This document shows, in pieces, positions 33,898 to 42,376 of a DNA stretch of 64,000 nt (positions are counted from its first letter, which is position 1; each line of letters begins with the position of its first letter). The stretch covers positions 1 to 64,000 of the forward strand of contig CAZFHS010000026.1 of assembly GCA_964518955.1 (NCBI GenBank). The letters are read 5' to 3'. Both the position numbers and the translations under genes were made by a program. The stretch comes from JBDGYW01 sp964518955. Its GTDB lineage: Bacteria; Gemmatimonadota; Gemmatimonadetes; Gemmatimonadales; GWC2-71-9. Under the pieces are notes generated by a model that worked only from the letters and a program-made list of their open reading frames with translations, was not told the DNA's origin and did not search any database.

Positions 33898-35997
33898 TCA
33901 CTCGTCTTCTTCCTTTGCGGTTCCCATGGCTCGCTGAAATGCGGCTGTGACTTTCCGAAATAGCCCAGATCCATCCTCGTCGGGCTCGGGCTCTTTCGTT
34001 GTCTCTGTCTTCGCCTGCGGCGTGGGTTCAGGTTTCGGCTCTGGCTTCACAGCCACTTCCGGCGCAGGTGCTTTGGGCACCTCCTCGCGGACGGGTTCCG
34101 GTTCGGCGCGTAGCTTCGTCTCGGGAGGTTTTGCCGCCTCAGTTTGAGGTTCGGGCTGAGCTTTGGCTTTCTCGGTGCTCTCGCCCGAAGCAGGTTCCTG
34201 TTTCGCCGGCTGCCTGGAGCGGCGACTTCCCGACCGCATACCGAGCGTGCGAGGCCCAGTTGACACCTTTGGAGATGGAGTTGGCGGAGGAGCCTCTTCC
34301 TGTTTGTCGGGTTCGGCCGAGGTTTCGGCTGTTGCAGCCTTCGGCTTCGCAGACCGCGACCCCCGCCTGAACCTGGGATTGACGATCGGCGCTGCTGCCT
34401 TTGGTTCATCTGATGCTGCGGCCTTCTTCTTCGTGGTCTTTCGCTTGGTAGTTTTGCCCTTCGTTGCCTTCTTCGGCTCCCCTTCTGCCGATGCAGTTGC
34501 TTCAGCAACTGCTCCCGCAGCGTCAGCTGCGACCGCTGCGCTAGCTGCGGCCTTCTTCTTCGTGGTCTTTCGCTTGGTCGTCTTGCGCTTCGTTGCCTTC
34601 TTCGGCTCCTCCTCTGCCGATGCAGTTGCGTCAGCAACTGCTCCCGCAACATCAGTTGCGGCCGATGCGCCAGCTTCGGCCTTCGCTTTTGTCGTCTTCT
34701 TCTTGGTCGTCTTCCGCTTGGTGGTCTTGCGCTTCGTAGTCTTCTTCGGCTCTTCTTCTGCCGCTGCAGTTGTGTCAGCAACTGCTCCCGCAACATCAGT
34801 TGCGGCCGATGCGCCAGCTTCGGCCTCTGCCTCCGCAGTTGCCTCGGCAACTGCTACACTCAACTTCAGCATATAATCGTCACCGTTGCTCTTGATCAAC
34901 TCGATGACGTCCGCGTCGTGCGCCTGGCGCAGCATGCGTTGGAATCGTTTCGGATCGAATACAGGGTCAGATTCGTTGCCGTGAATCTCGATCATGCCAT
35001 CGCGCGCCCTGTCCGCCACGGTCGCTTCGTCGCCCACAGCTCCGACCGCCTTCAGCGCACGCTTCAACAGGTCGAAGCTCTCGCTCAGGGTTAGCGTTCG
35101 AGCTTTGGTCTCGCGATCCGAGCGCGTGCGCGTCGTGCGCTTCCGACGCTGCGAACTCGCGGCCGTGTCAGGAGTGCTCGGCTTCGTTTCGGTCGCAGTC
35201 TGGTGATCGACGGCAACGTTGGCATTGGGTCCGACATCTACGGCGTACTGACCATTTTCCATCTTGGTCAAACGCAACAGGCCACGTTTCTCCGCCTCGA
35301 CCACGAACTTGCTGAACCGGTTGCAGCCGGCGTCTTTCTCGTCGAAGTTCGGATCGATCGATTGCATGACCTGCTTGAGGCGATCGGAGCGCATTACGTC
35401 ACCGCTCTTCAACATCTTCTGAACCGCCTCGACTACCAGCTCCCATGGATCGTGACGCACTATCTCTTCTTCGCCCGTCCGCGCCAGCCCCGTGAGCTCG
35501 TTGTAGCTGTAATACTCATCGCAGTTTTGAACGAGGAGGTCGCTCGAAGACTCACGTATGCCAACACCGATCACGAACTTGCCATACTCTTTCAGTTTGA
35601 GTACGAGCGCTGAAAAATCGGAGTCTCCTGACAGCAAAATGAAGGTGCCTATCTCGGGCCGAGTGAATACCAATTCGAGAGCGTCGATAGCCAGGCGAAT
35701 GTCGGTCGCGTTCTTCTTGTTCGCGCCAACTGCGGGAGCAAAGATCAGATCGATCGAGGCTTCCGTAAGCGGCACGATGTACTGCGGATACCGCCGCCAA
35801 TCAGCATAGGCTCGTTGTACCGAAACCTTCCCCCTGATTATGTCCGAGTTGAGGAGTTTGCGAAGCTGAGTTTGGAGATCGGAACGAATCCCCATTGTCA
35901 CATTGTCGAAATCAACCAGCAACGCAGCATGTGGGGCTTGCGGAGATGGCTCCGCCTGGGCGGCCAAAGACTGCCGCCCAACTGTCTTTTCAATCAC
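33898..35997 (-). CDS. NYN-domain putative ribonuclease with two LOTUS/OST-HTH domains and a histone-like repeat tail
   Basis: The 699-residue protein starts at GTG 35997, which overlaps the ligase stop (GTGA). Residues about 22-165 form a NYN/LabA-type PIN-like nuclease domain with acidic residues in ALLVDFDNVTMG, KNATDIRLAIDALEL and LLSGDSDFSALV. Residues about 180-255 (DPWELVVEAVQKMLKSGD onward) and about 305-380 (SESFDLLKRALKAVG onward) look like OST-HTH/LOTUS modules. Residues about 385-560 are three copies of an Ala-rich stretch ending in KTTKRKTTKRKTTKKK. The remainder is Pro/Glu/Lys-rich and disordered, with a short helix VTAAFQRAMGTAKEEDE at the end. LOTUS domains bind RNA or G-quadruplexes, so RNA cleavage on nucleoid-associated targets is a reasonable guess only. 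Confidence 0.82.
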   Translation of the reverse strand: MIEKTVGRQSLAAQAEPSPQAPHAALLVDFDNVTMGIRSDLQTQLRKLLNSDIIRGKVSVQRAYADWRRYPQYIVPLTEASIDLIFAPAVGANKKNATDIRLAIDALELVFTRPEIGTFILLSGDSDFSALVLKLKEYGKFVIGVGIRESSSDLLVQNCDEYYSYNELTGLARTGEEEIVRHDPWELVVEAVQKMLKSGDVMRSDRLKQVMQSIDPNFDEKDAGCNRFSKFVVEAEKRGLLRLTKMENGQYAVDVGPNANVAVDHQTATETKPSTPDTAASSQRRKRTTRTRSDRETKARTLTLSESFDLLKRALKAVGAVGDEATVADRARDGMIEIHGNESDPVFDPKRFQRMLRQAHDADVIELIKSNGDDYMLKLSVAVAEATAEAEAEAGASAATDVAGAVADTTAAAEEEPKKTTKRKTTKRKTTKKKTTKAKAEAGASAATDVAGAVADATASAEEEPKKATKRKTTKRKTTKKKAAASAAVAADAAGAVAEATASAEGEPKKATKGKTTKRKTTKKKAAASDEPKAAAPIVNPRFRRGSRSAKPKAATAETSAEPDKQEEAPPPTPSPKVSTGPRTLGMRSGSRRSRQPAKQEPASGESTEKAKAQPEPQTEAAKPPETKLRAEPEPVREEVPKAPAPEVAVKPEPKPEPTPQAKTETTKEPEPDEDGSGLFRKVTAAFQRAMGTAKEEDE
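34421..34850. repeat. Three tandem coding repeats, spacing 129 and 144 bp
   Basis: On the plus strand, the string TCTGCCGATGCAGTTGC with small changes recurs at 34484, 34613 and 34757. Each is followed by CAACTGCTCCCGCA and preceded by blocks encoding KTTKRKTTK. The repeats are in frame with the NYN-LOTUS gene and encode units of 43 and 48 residues. Near identity between copies points to recent duplication and a length-variable tail. Confidence 0.8.
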
Positions 35998-37565
35998 GTC
36001 ACGCTCAATTCCAGGCCGACAACCCGCGTCAGTTCCATGCGTTTCACCTTCCCACTTTCAGTCATCGGGAAGGTGTCGAAGAAACGGACCAGGTCCGGCA
36101 CTTTGTAGTCTGCCACCATATCGCGGCAGAAGTCCCTGAGTTCGTCGCCCGTGACGATTGCACCTTCGACTGGAATGATGCACGCACAGGTCAATTCACC
36201 GAGAATCTCATTGGGGACGCCGACCACGCACACATCGCCAACCGCTGGGTGTGTTTGGAGAACGTCCTCGAGTTCTCGAGGGACGACCTTGTAGCCGCCC
36301 CGTATGATGATGTCGCTGAGACGACCCACGATCGTCACATACCCGGCTTCGTCCACCACCGCCACATCACCGGTCCTCAAAAAGCCGTCGGCAGTATACG
36401 ACTGCTGCGTCTCCAGCGGCATTCTATGATAGCCGGCCATCAAATTCGGGCCGCGGACCGCTATCTCACCGGCCGCCTCGAGTCCGTGCAGGTCGCCAGT
36501 TTTTACGTCTACGATCTGCACCTCGACACCGTCCAGCGGACGCCCTACAGTTTTTTCCCGGCGTTCGGGAGGATCGTCATCCCGAGTTATGGTCACTGTA
36601 GGACTCGTCTCCGTCAATCCGTAGGCGATCTGCACGTCGCACCACTGCCTGATCCTTCGAACCAGTTCAACCGATACCGGGCTTCCGGCAACGATCCCGG
36701 TGCGCGCGGTGGACAAATCACGTCCAGCGAACGATGAATCGCGCATGAGCAGTTCGAACATCGTCGGTACGCCGTGGCAGACTGTGATCTTCTCGCGTTC
36801 GATGAGGTCCAATGCTCCTGCTGGTTCAAATCGCTCCTGCAACACCAGGGTAGCACCATTCAGAAGCGTCATGATCGCGGCATGCGCACCGAAGATCGCA
36901 AACATCGGTACCGCCAAGAGCACTCTGTCGTTTTCCGAGAGCGTCAGAGCCGATCCAGCGGCCAGAGCGGTCTGAACGAGATTGTGGTGTGTCAGCACCA
37001 CGCCCTTCGGTTTGCCAACAGTCCCGGAAGTATAGAGCAGAGCAAGAGTCGTCGTCTCCGGATCGCTGAGATTTGCATCCAGCGACCGGCCGCGGCCCCG
37101 CGAGAGAAGGCTTCCGTACTGGAATACCCGGTCGTCGTACCAGTACTCCTCTTCACCAACCAATACCAAGCATTGGAGGTCGGGCAGCTCCGACATCATC
37201 TCATCCAGCAAATCGACGTAGTCGAGGTCACCCAGATGAGCCATCGTAACGGCAACGGCAACTTCGGCGTGGCGAAGCTGATACTTGAACTCACGCACAC
37301 CTAGTCCGGGATTGAGCGGCACCAGTACAGCACCGAGCTTGGCCGCTGCCAGAAGCGTTACAACCCACTCGGCGTGGTTGGCAAGGTCGACCGCGACACG
37401 ATCGCCAGCACCAATACCTAGATCACGCAGAGCCGCAGAAAACGCGGTGGCGTCAGCGTCAACTTGTTCGTAGGAATACCGATTCGGTCCGTCGACCAGG
37501 CACTCGCGGTCCGGATGCAATGCTGCCTGCTCGGCGAAGAGGTCCGCCAGCCGGTAGGTGTTCAA
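35994..37565 (-). CDS. Class I adenylate-forming acyl-CoA ligase
   Basis: The 523-residue enzyme has the full ANL signature set: P-loop LYTSGTVGKPKGVVLTHHN (about residue 170), AYGLTETSPTVT (about 315), FLRTGDVAVVDEAGY, and the hinge/catalytic GRLSDIIIRGGYKVVP plus TESGKVKR with the C-terminal lysine. It activates a carboxylic acid to an acyl-AMP and then acyl-CoA; chain length or aromatic preference is unclear. The start is TTG 37565 with GAGGGGA upstream; no ATG is near. It is translationally coupled to the NYN-LOTUS gene, an unusual partnership with no obvious metabolic meaning. Confidence 0.9.
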   Translation of the reverse strand: MNTYRLADLFAEQAALHPDRECLVDGPNRYSYEQVDADATAFSAALRDLGIGAGDRVAVDLANHAEWVVTLLAAAKLGAVLVPLNPGLGVREFKYQLRHAEVAVAVTMAHLGDLDYVDLLDEMMSELPDLQCLVLVGEEEYWYDDRVFQYGSLLSRGRGRSLDANLSDPETTTLALLYTSGTVGKPKGVVLTHHNLVQTALAAGSALTLSENDRVLLAVPMFAIFGAHAAIMTLLNGATLVLQERFEPAGALDLIEREKITVCHGVPTMFELLMRDSSFAGRDLSTARTGIVAGSPVSVELVRRIRQWCDVQIAYGLTETSPTVTITRDDDPPERREKTVGRPLDGVEVQIVDVKTGDLHGLEAAGEIAVRGPNLMAGYHRMPLETQQSYTADGFLRTGDVAVVDEAGYVTIVGRLSDIIIRGGYKVVPRELEDVLQTHPAVGDVCVVGVPNEILGELTCACIIPVEGAIVTGDELRDFCRDMVADYKVPDLVRFFDTFPMTESGKVKRMELTRVVGLELSVT

Positions 37566-37685
37566 ATACGTCCCCTCTCCAACACTTCCAGAGTGAATAA
37601 GCTACCCCGCTAACCGCTGCCCTTCAAGTAAAGAGCAGAGTCAACGACACGAAACAACGACTATGTCACGTATGCGGGTGCCTGA

Positions 37686-38237
37686 TCAGTGCGCCTTCAA
37701 CTGCCGCAGCGTGTCGGCCCCGTAGAACATGCGGATGTATTTCGCCTGGACCTGAGTCAGTCTCCGTACGGCCCAAGCAAGATGAACGTAGTGAGGTTCT
37801 TTTGGCTTGCTCAGAGGGAACATGCCGCATTGCTCAGGCAGCCTGTTCCCCTTCCGCGTGTTGCAGGTGGAACAGGCAGTGACGACGTTCGTCCAAACGT
37901 TCGTACCGCCCTTCGACAGCGGGATCAGGTGATCGCGAGTGAGACATTCGCGAAACCTGAACTGATCGACCCTGCGTCCGCAGTACTGACACTTGTAATC
38001 GTCGCGTGCAAACAGGAACGTATTCGTAACCTGCCGGCGGAACTTGCGAGGCACGTGCACGTATCTAACCAGGCGAATCACGGCGGGCTTGGGTAAGGTG
38101 AGGGATGCACTGCGAATCACTCGCACTCCGTCACGTTCCACGACCTCCGCCTTGCCATCGAGCACGAGGCAAAGCGCTCGCCGAACTGGGACCAGCGTCA
38201 GCGGTTCAAAGGAGGCGTTTAGCGCAAGACAGTGCAC
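37686..38237 (-). CDS. HNH endonuclease family protein
   Basis: The 183-residue protein has an N-terminal LALNASFEPLTLVPVRRAL segment typical of the chromosomal HNH_5 group and a zinc-bound HNH core: YKCQYCGRRVDQ, LTRDHLIPLSKGGTNVWTN (catalytic DH) and CSTCNTRKGNRLPEQ. Two CxxC pairs bind a structural zinc. The start is GTG 38237. This single-copy, restriction-unrelated family is widely conserved in free-living bacteria and its role is not settled. It is flanked on both sides by gene-free gaps and is probably transcribed alone. Confidence 0.88.
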   Translation of the reverse strand: MHCLALNASFEPLTLVPVRRALCLVLDGKAEVVERDGVRVIRSASLTLPKPAVIRLVRYVHVPRKFRRQVTNTFLFARDDYKCQYCGRRVDQFRFRECLTRDHLIPLSKGGTNVWTNVVTACSTCNTRKGNRLPEQCGMFPLSKPKEPHYVHLAWAVRRLTQVQAKYIRMFYGADTLRQLKAH

Positions 38238-38401
38238 GGCGTTCCCGATTTAGTTCTCGGCCAAGCCTAAGCGATCCCGAATATCCACCAACCCACGAGA
38301 ATATCAAAGCTACGCGGTGCTGTAAGGTGTTGCAATAGGTGGGTTTGCGGGTGTTTTTGCGATTGTTCCAATTCCGACCCCGCCGGCAACAGAATGAGAA
38401 A

Positions 38402-38432
38402 GTGCCGGCCGCCCTAGTATGACGACCGGCAC
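38402..38432 (-). terminator. Probable terminator of the minor pilin operon
   Basis: Arms GTGCCGG and CCGGCAC, extended by a wobble pair and CG/CG to about 10 bp, enclose an 11-base loop. On the minus strand TTTCTC follows. The hairpin lies 35 bases after the pilX-like stop codon. The T-run is weak. Confidence 0.6.
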
Positions 38433-38467
38433 AGGTTATCCGGTAAGCGAACGAGCCTACGGTTCAA

Positions 38468-39604
38468 TCAATACGAATACAGCCAACCGCGTGAACGAAG
38501 TTGGGCCCCTGAGCCGGCTGAGGTCAATGCGCGCTGCACGGTGCAACTGGAGTAGTTCACAACAGCATTACCGGTCAACGTGTTGTCTTCGATATAGGCA
38601 TTTGCAGCCATGACTGCGCCTCGGAAATGCGAGCCAGTGTTTCCTCCACCTGCCGTTTCTAGAACCCCTTTCACGATCACAATTCCATAAAAGTCAAATA
38701 AGCCTGTTACTCTGAAATCTCCATCCACCAACAGAATTCCCTGCCCATAACCTTGATTGACCTGGAGACCATTCGGCGCATAAATGATCGGAAAATAGCC
38801 GCCGCACCTCGACGTCGGGTCCAGGGGATCACCCCAGTTCGCGATGTCTCCAGTGTTGCACGATCCGTCTTGATTGAAACTCGGTGAGAATGCCACACCG
38901 GTCATACTTGACGGAACCGTTTTGTTCGCCATTGCTACGAGCCCGTCCCAGTCAGTGTCACCATACTGGAAAAAGGTCGAGTCGTTCATGCTCGGGTCTT
39001 CCTGCGCAGTCGGAGCGCCGTCCACGCAAGCGAAATCCCTACAGTTGTTGCCTTGGAAAGTGATGTCGTCGAGGTCAGGCATCCGAATCCCGGCAAGATC
39101 CGAGTCGGGTGGGCATCCTGTCCAATGGTTCGGCGAGTCGTCCAGGCCATGGATCTCTGCGCTGCCGCCGAGTCTGGTTGCACCTCGCGTTGTGAGAGCA
39201 GCTTGAATGTCCATCTCCAACAACCGCAGTTTCACAAACGCCCCCACCCGTTGGCGTGCTCCGGTTCGCGCATCCGCGCCGAGCACGTCCACGATGAACA
39301 GTTCATTGTTGAGCCGCTTGATTGTGGTCGTGTAGCTCCCAATCCCATTTGCTGTCGTGCCGGTCTGAATCAGAGAGTCGTTTATTGCAATACCGTTATA
39401 GGTCCCGCTTGCCCAATTGCCCACCGTCTGATTGAGGCCATCCTCAGCCGCTGCAAAAGCCTGCCCCGTGCTTCGGGTAGCCCTACCTTCTCGGTTATCC
39501 ATTACTGTTACCGAGACGAGCGCTGTTACGAGGGAGCCGGCCACTATAATCCCGATGATCGCTACGAGAAGAACCGCTCCCCGCTCGTTGTTTATGAATT
39601 TCAT
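38468..39604 (-). CDS. pilX: PilX-like type IV pilus assembly protein
   Basis: The 378-residue protein starts at an ATG with GGAGGCGGAC upstream. The N-terminus (INNERGAVLLVAIIGIIVAG) is a PilX-type signal: short leader, GAVLL in place of GFTLI, then a hydrophobic helix. A large extracytoplasmic region (about residues 40-378) has low-complexity beta character and ten or so cysteines, including CPPD, NNCRDFACVDG and SRCGGYFP, suggesting disulfides. It includes GYGQGILLVDGDFRVTGLFD, typical of PilX N-terminal proteins of this group. It is the last gene of the fimT-pilV-pilW-pilX operon and probably helps initiate pilus assembly. Confidence 0.78.
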   Translation of the reverse strand: MKFINNERGAVLLVAIIGIIVAGSLVTALVSVTVMDNREGRATRSTGQAFAAAEDGLNQTVGNWASGTYNGIAINDSLIQTGTTANGIGSYTTTIKRLNNELFIVDVLGADARTGARQRVGAFVKLRLLEMDIQAALTTRGATRLGGSAEIHGLDDSPNHWTGCPPDSDLAGIRMPDLDDITFQGNNCRDFACVDGAPTAQEDPSMNDSTFFQYGDTDWDGLVAMANKTVPSSMTGVAFSPSFNQDGSCNTGDIANWGDPLDPTSRCGGYFPIIYAPNGLQVNQGYGQGILLVDGDFRVTGLFDFYGIVIVKGVLETAGGGNTGSHFRGAVMAANAYIEDNTLTGNAVVNYSSCTVQRALTSAGSGAQLRSRGWLYSY

Positions 39605-39620
39605 GTCCGCCTCCCGCTTA

Positions 39621-40499
39621 CTAGAACCTCGGATTGTTTCGCAGTGCGACCCTAGTGATCAGTGAGTCGCGCGCAAAATCGATATTGCTTGATTGGGTGC
39701 GTACCCTGTTTGATGATTCCGCAAGTAGTGATATGCCGATACTGGCAATGTCCGTGAGTGTGCCGGTAACAGTGCCCGTGCTGTCGAAGTACGTGAGCCC
39801 CAGTCCGCCGACTGCTAGCGGACCCACCAGCGCCTGCACTGTACCCCAACCAGTGGTCCTGCTCGAAGTGCGCTGCCCCATCCACCATCGGGAGTCGGCT
39901 GCCTGGATCATCGAGAGTTCCTCCCACTGGAAACCGCGCAATGGCGCTCCGGCCGATACCCCGGCGAGCGCGGCAATCCCACCCGAAGCCGCCGTAATCC
40001 GAACTGACAACACCGTTGCAGGGGATCCACTCGGACAATTCGCCGCGGCTGTTGCAACCACTTCGCCAACCAGCCAGCCATCATCACCTCGCGTCGACGG
40101 ATCCGCTTCGGCAAAGATCAGCAACGAGTCCTCTGCCGCATCCGGATTTCGCAATCCGTAAACCGCGGTGGCATCGATTAGCAGAAATGCTGACGATGCA
40201 CCGGCAATGGCCGGAGCCGCACAGAGCGGCGAAGCCCAACGCATGCTTCGGAACTGCAGGCGCGTGGCTGTGGCTACCCCAATATCTCCATCCCGCGCGT
40301 CCAACTCTCGAAGTACACTCGTCATGTAGCCGACTCCGGCACGCAGAGTTTGCTGCACACCTACCCGCTCCATGCCCGCTTCTGTATTGCGTTGCGTGCC
40401 CACCAAGACACGTACTGTAGCAGTGCCAACTACCGCACCAATGACCAATGCGATCAGGAGCTCGATCAGCGTGAAACCCCTCCGGCTCAGCGCACGCAT
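39621..40499 (-). CDS. pilW: PilW-like minor pilin
   Basis: The 292-residue prepilin has a class III/type IV leader RRGFTLIELLIALVIGAVVG: cleavage by the prepilin peptidase after Gly, Glu at mature position 5. A long periplasmic part follows. Position between pilV- and pilX-like genes and size support PilW. The gene starts 13 bases inside the end of the pilV-like gene. Minor pilins of this kind prime pilus polymerisation and sit at the pilus tip. Confidence 0.82.
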   Translation of the reverse strand: MRALSRRGFTLIELLIALVIGAVVGTATVRVLVGTQRNTEAGMERVGVQQTLRAGVGYMTSVLRELDARDGDIGVATATRLQFRSMRWASPLCAAPAIAGASSAFLLIDATAVYGLRNPDAAEDSLLIFAEADPSTRGDDGWLVGEVVATAAANCPSGSPATVLSVRITAASGGIAALAGVSAGAPLRGFQWEELSMIQAADSRWWMGQRTSSRTTGWGTVQALVGPLAVGGLGLTYFDSTGTVTGTLTDIASIGISLLAESSNRVRTQSSNIDFARDSLITRVALRNNPRF

Positions 40500-40846
40500 T
40501 GTAGGACCTTTTCAAAAGTGTCGACTCTCACTCGCCCTCGCCCCGCCTGGTAACTGGCAGTTAGCGTAATTGCCCGCGTCCTGTCGGTGGTTGCGCCGGC
40601 CACTGTCCAGTTGAGGTTCACGCGTTGTTCCGTTCCGCTTCCGCTGGTAGCCGCATCGCAACCGAGTGCTTCCAACCGTTCCATCTCTCGATTCGCCTGA
40701 TACGCGGCGGTGACCATCCGATCGCTCTCACCAAGCACCCTTATCGTTGCCGCTGTGGCACCGAGCATACCGAGGAGCCCTATCGAAAGCATGGTGATCG
40801 CGATTAGGACCTCTATGATCGTGAATCCGGATTCACACTTTGTCAT
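40487..40846 (-). CDS. pilV: PilV-like minor pilin
   Basis: The 119-residue prepilin has the leader CESGFTIIEVLIAITMLSIG, with cleavage before Phe and the conserved Glu at position 5 of the mature protein. The residue pair GLLGMLGATAAT that follows is usual in PilV proteins. Two cysteines in the mature part (CDAATSGSG and the C-terminal QCVR) may form a disulfide closing the D-region. It lies 10 bases downstream of the fimT-like gene. Confidence 0.82.
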   Translation of the reverse strand: MTKCESGFTIIEVLIAITMLSIGLLGMLGATAATIRVLGESDRMVTAAYQANREMERLEALGCDAATSGSGTEQRVNLNWTVAGATTDRTRAITLTASYQAGRGRVRVDTFEKVLQCVR

Positions 40847-40856
40847 GTCTGCCCCC

Positions 40857-41309
40857 TCACCAACGCGCCTGGCCGAGCGGTGATATCGCGAGCGTGTCTG
40901 AACTCGATGCCTTCGCGAACTTGACGATCATCCACGCAGTCCCCATGCCCAAGCCCGTCGGAGAGAACGACAGGGAGTCGCCAGCCTGTTGAACTGCAAC
41001 ACCGTATTCGTCGTCGATGAAGCTCACTGCACCGACCGTATCGACCCCGGTACCATTGAGCGGGCAGCTGGTTACCCAAACACGCGGATCGGATCCGGCG
41101 ACAACGTGGAAGACGGAGCGGCAGCCACGCGATGCCGCGGCGCTCCTGGCCTTCGAAAGTTGACTGACCACCTCCCGTCTCGCATTTCGAACCGACTCGC
41201 CCGCCATGCCGTTCTTGAGCCTCGGCATCGCCACTGCCGTCATAATGCCGACGATGGTAATCGCCACGAGAAGCTCGATCAGCGTGAAGCCTTTGGGCCG
41301 TCTCTTCAT
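40857..41309 (-). CDS. fimT: FimT/GspH-family pseudopilin
   Basis: The 150-residue prepilin has leader RRPKGFTLIELLVAITIVGI and then the GspH/FimT pattern, with RNARREVVSQLSKARSAAAS after the first helix and a beta-rich C-terminus. FimT proteins have been linked to DNA binding during natural transformation in some bacteria. ATG 41309 is preceded by GTAGGAGT. It is the first gene of the minor pilin operon. The major pilin and the assembly machinery (pilB, pilC, pilQ) are not in the window. Confidence 0.82.
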   Translation of the reverse strand: MKRRPKGFTLIELLVAITIVGIMTAVAMPRLKNGMAGESVRNARREVVSQLSKARSAAASRGCRSVFHVVAGSDPRVWVTSCPLNGTGVDTVGAVSFIDDEYGVAVQQAGDSLSFSPTGLGMGTAWMIVKFAKASSSDTLAISPLGQARW

Positions 41310-42376
41310 GGTAATACTCCTACCGCTCGCGTTTCCCGGCCAAGACCAGGAGGGAGCCTACTACTCTCCCGCTGTGACCAATTTAGGGAAAACTGGGCGC
41401 TTTCGCTGTGTCCTACTTCACAAACGGAGTACGCTCCAACTCACCCATTTCTCTTTCCTTGGTCGCCTGGGAGGCTCGTGAAGAACCGCCCAAACTGCGT
41501 GCTCTCCTGATCGCCGGATAAAGGGGCAAACTCTGTGCCCAGCCGATAACTCAAGCCCCGCAACGAAATCCGAATTGGGACGGCGGATTTCGGTGGCGTT
41601 ATGCAAAGGACATGGCAAGTCTCCACAAACAGCACCGTGACGGGGCTCACGTGCCTAAGGCATACTATCCCTCCAGAATGCGGACCGCCAGAGTGGTTTT
41701 GGGTGAGTGGGAAGTAGTGAGTGGTGTGTCGGTGAGAAAATCTCCGACGCTGGCGATGTACTACCTTCTGGATACGCTACGGTACGCGCGAACTCAACGA
41801 ACGGCCCAATCTCGCAAACTACTGTCATATAAGCACTTACATTCGCATTTCACCTCTCGAAGCGGCAAAGGTGTGCCGGATTTCATCAAACTGAGGTGCG
41901 ATCTCGTCAATTTCACGAAAAAATGGAGTGATCGAAATCGGGAACGGCTCTACGGCAATCGAAACCACCTCAACCGCGACACGAAGGGTTCACTTGCAGG
42001 TTTTGACGTCGCACCTGCAACCATTACCCGCGTCGACGCATCTAATGGGTAACTGTGGTGTTGCTCGGCGAAACAACCTACGCGGACCAGCCGTAGTGAT
42101 TTCACAGCGTTACAAACGCGGCGTGTCGTGCAGCTTGTCGCCAGGCAAGTGAATTCGTCGGGAGGGGACGAACGGGACCACGCAAAGCCCGGCTCGACGC
42201 GCTGCGAGGGTTCAGTAAGGCCCGTGTGAGAGAAGAGCGGTGGGAGTTACAAGCTCCTGCTGCTCTTTTTTCGTTTCTCCGCTTTCGCGCCAACATCGCT
42301 GATGGCAGAGATGCAGTGTTGCAGAGCGGCAGGAGCGTACCTGCACCTCTGCCCCCTGCCTCTCTGCACCTAATTG
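41310..42376. other. Gene-free region of 1,067 bp upstream of the minor pilin operon
   Basis: No convincing protein gene was found; a 146-codon plus-strand frame (41612-42052) lacks a ribosome site and family resemblance. The stretch contains a perfect 9-bp hairpin (CGAAATCCG 41564-41572, CGGATTTCG 41584-41592), a GGGGC/GCCCC pairing just before it (about 41523-41559), a possible hairpin TTCGTC/GACGAA (about 42154-42172), the string CGGGACCACGCAAAGCCCGG (about 42173-42192), and an orphan plus-strand terminator (42234-42271). It probably holds the pilin operon promoter (minus) and may encode a small RNA on plus. Confidence 0.5.
42234..42271 (+). terminator. Orphan Rho-independent terminator
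   Basis: A 13-bp stem (42234-42246 with 42254-42266; three G-T pairs) and a 7-base loop are followed by five T. No protein gene on the plus strand ends nearby; the closest plus-strand gene upstream is at 33213. The terminator therefore points to an untranslated transcript ending here. On the minus strand no T-run follows. Confidence 0.65.

Noticed and set aside
34421..34850. Regularly spaced repeats considered as a CRISPR array
   Set aside because: Units are 129 and 144 bp apart, are translated in frame and lack unique spacers of normal length; no cas genes are nearby.
34163..34876. Plus-strand frame with Val/Phe/Ala-rich repeats resembling a membrane protein
   Set aside because: Antisense shadow of the basic repeat tail of the NYN-LOTUS gene.
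41612..42052. 146-codon plus-strand reading frame in the large intergenic region
   Set aside because: No ribosome binding site, unusual composition rich in Arg/Ser/His and no recognisable motif; it also spans part of the hairpin-rich region.
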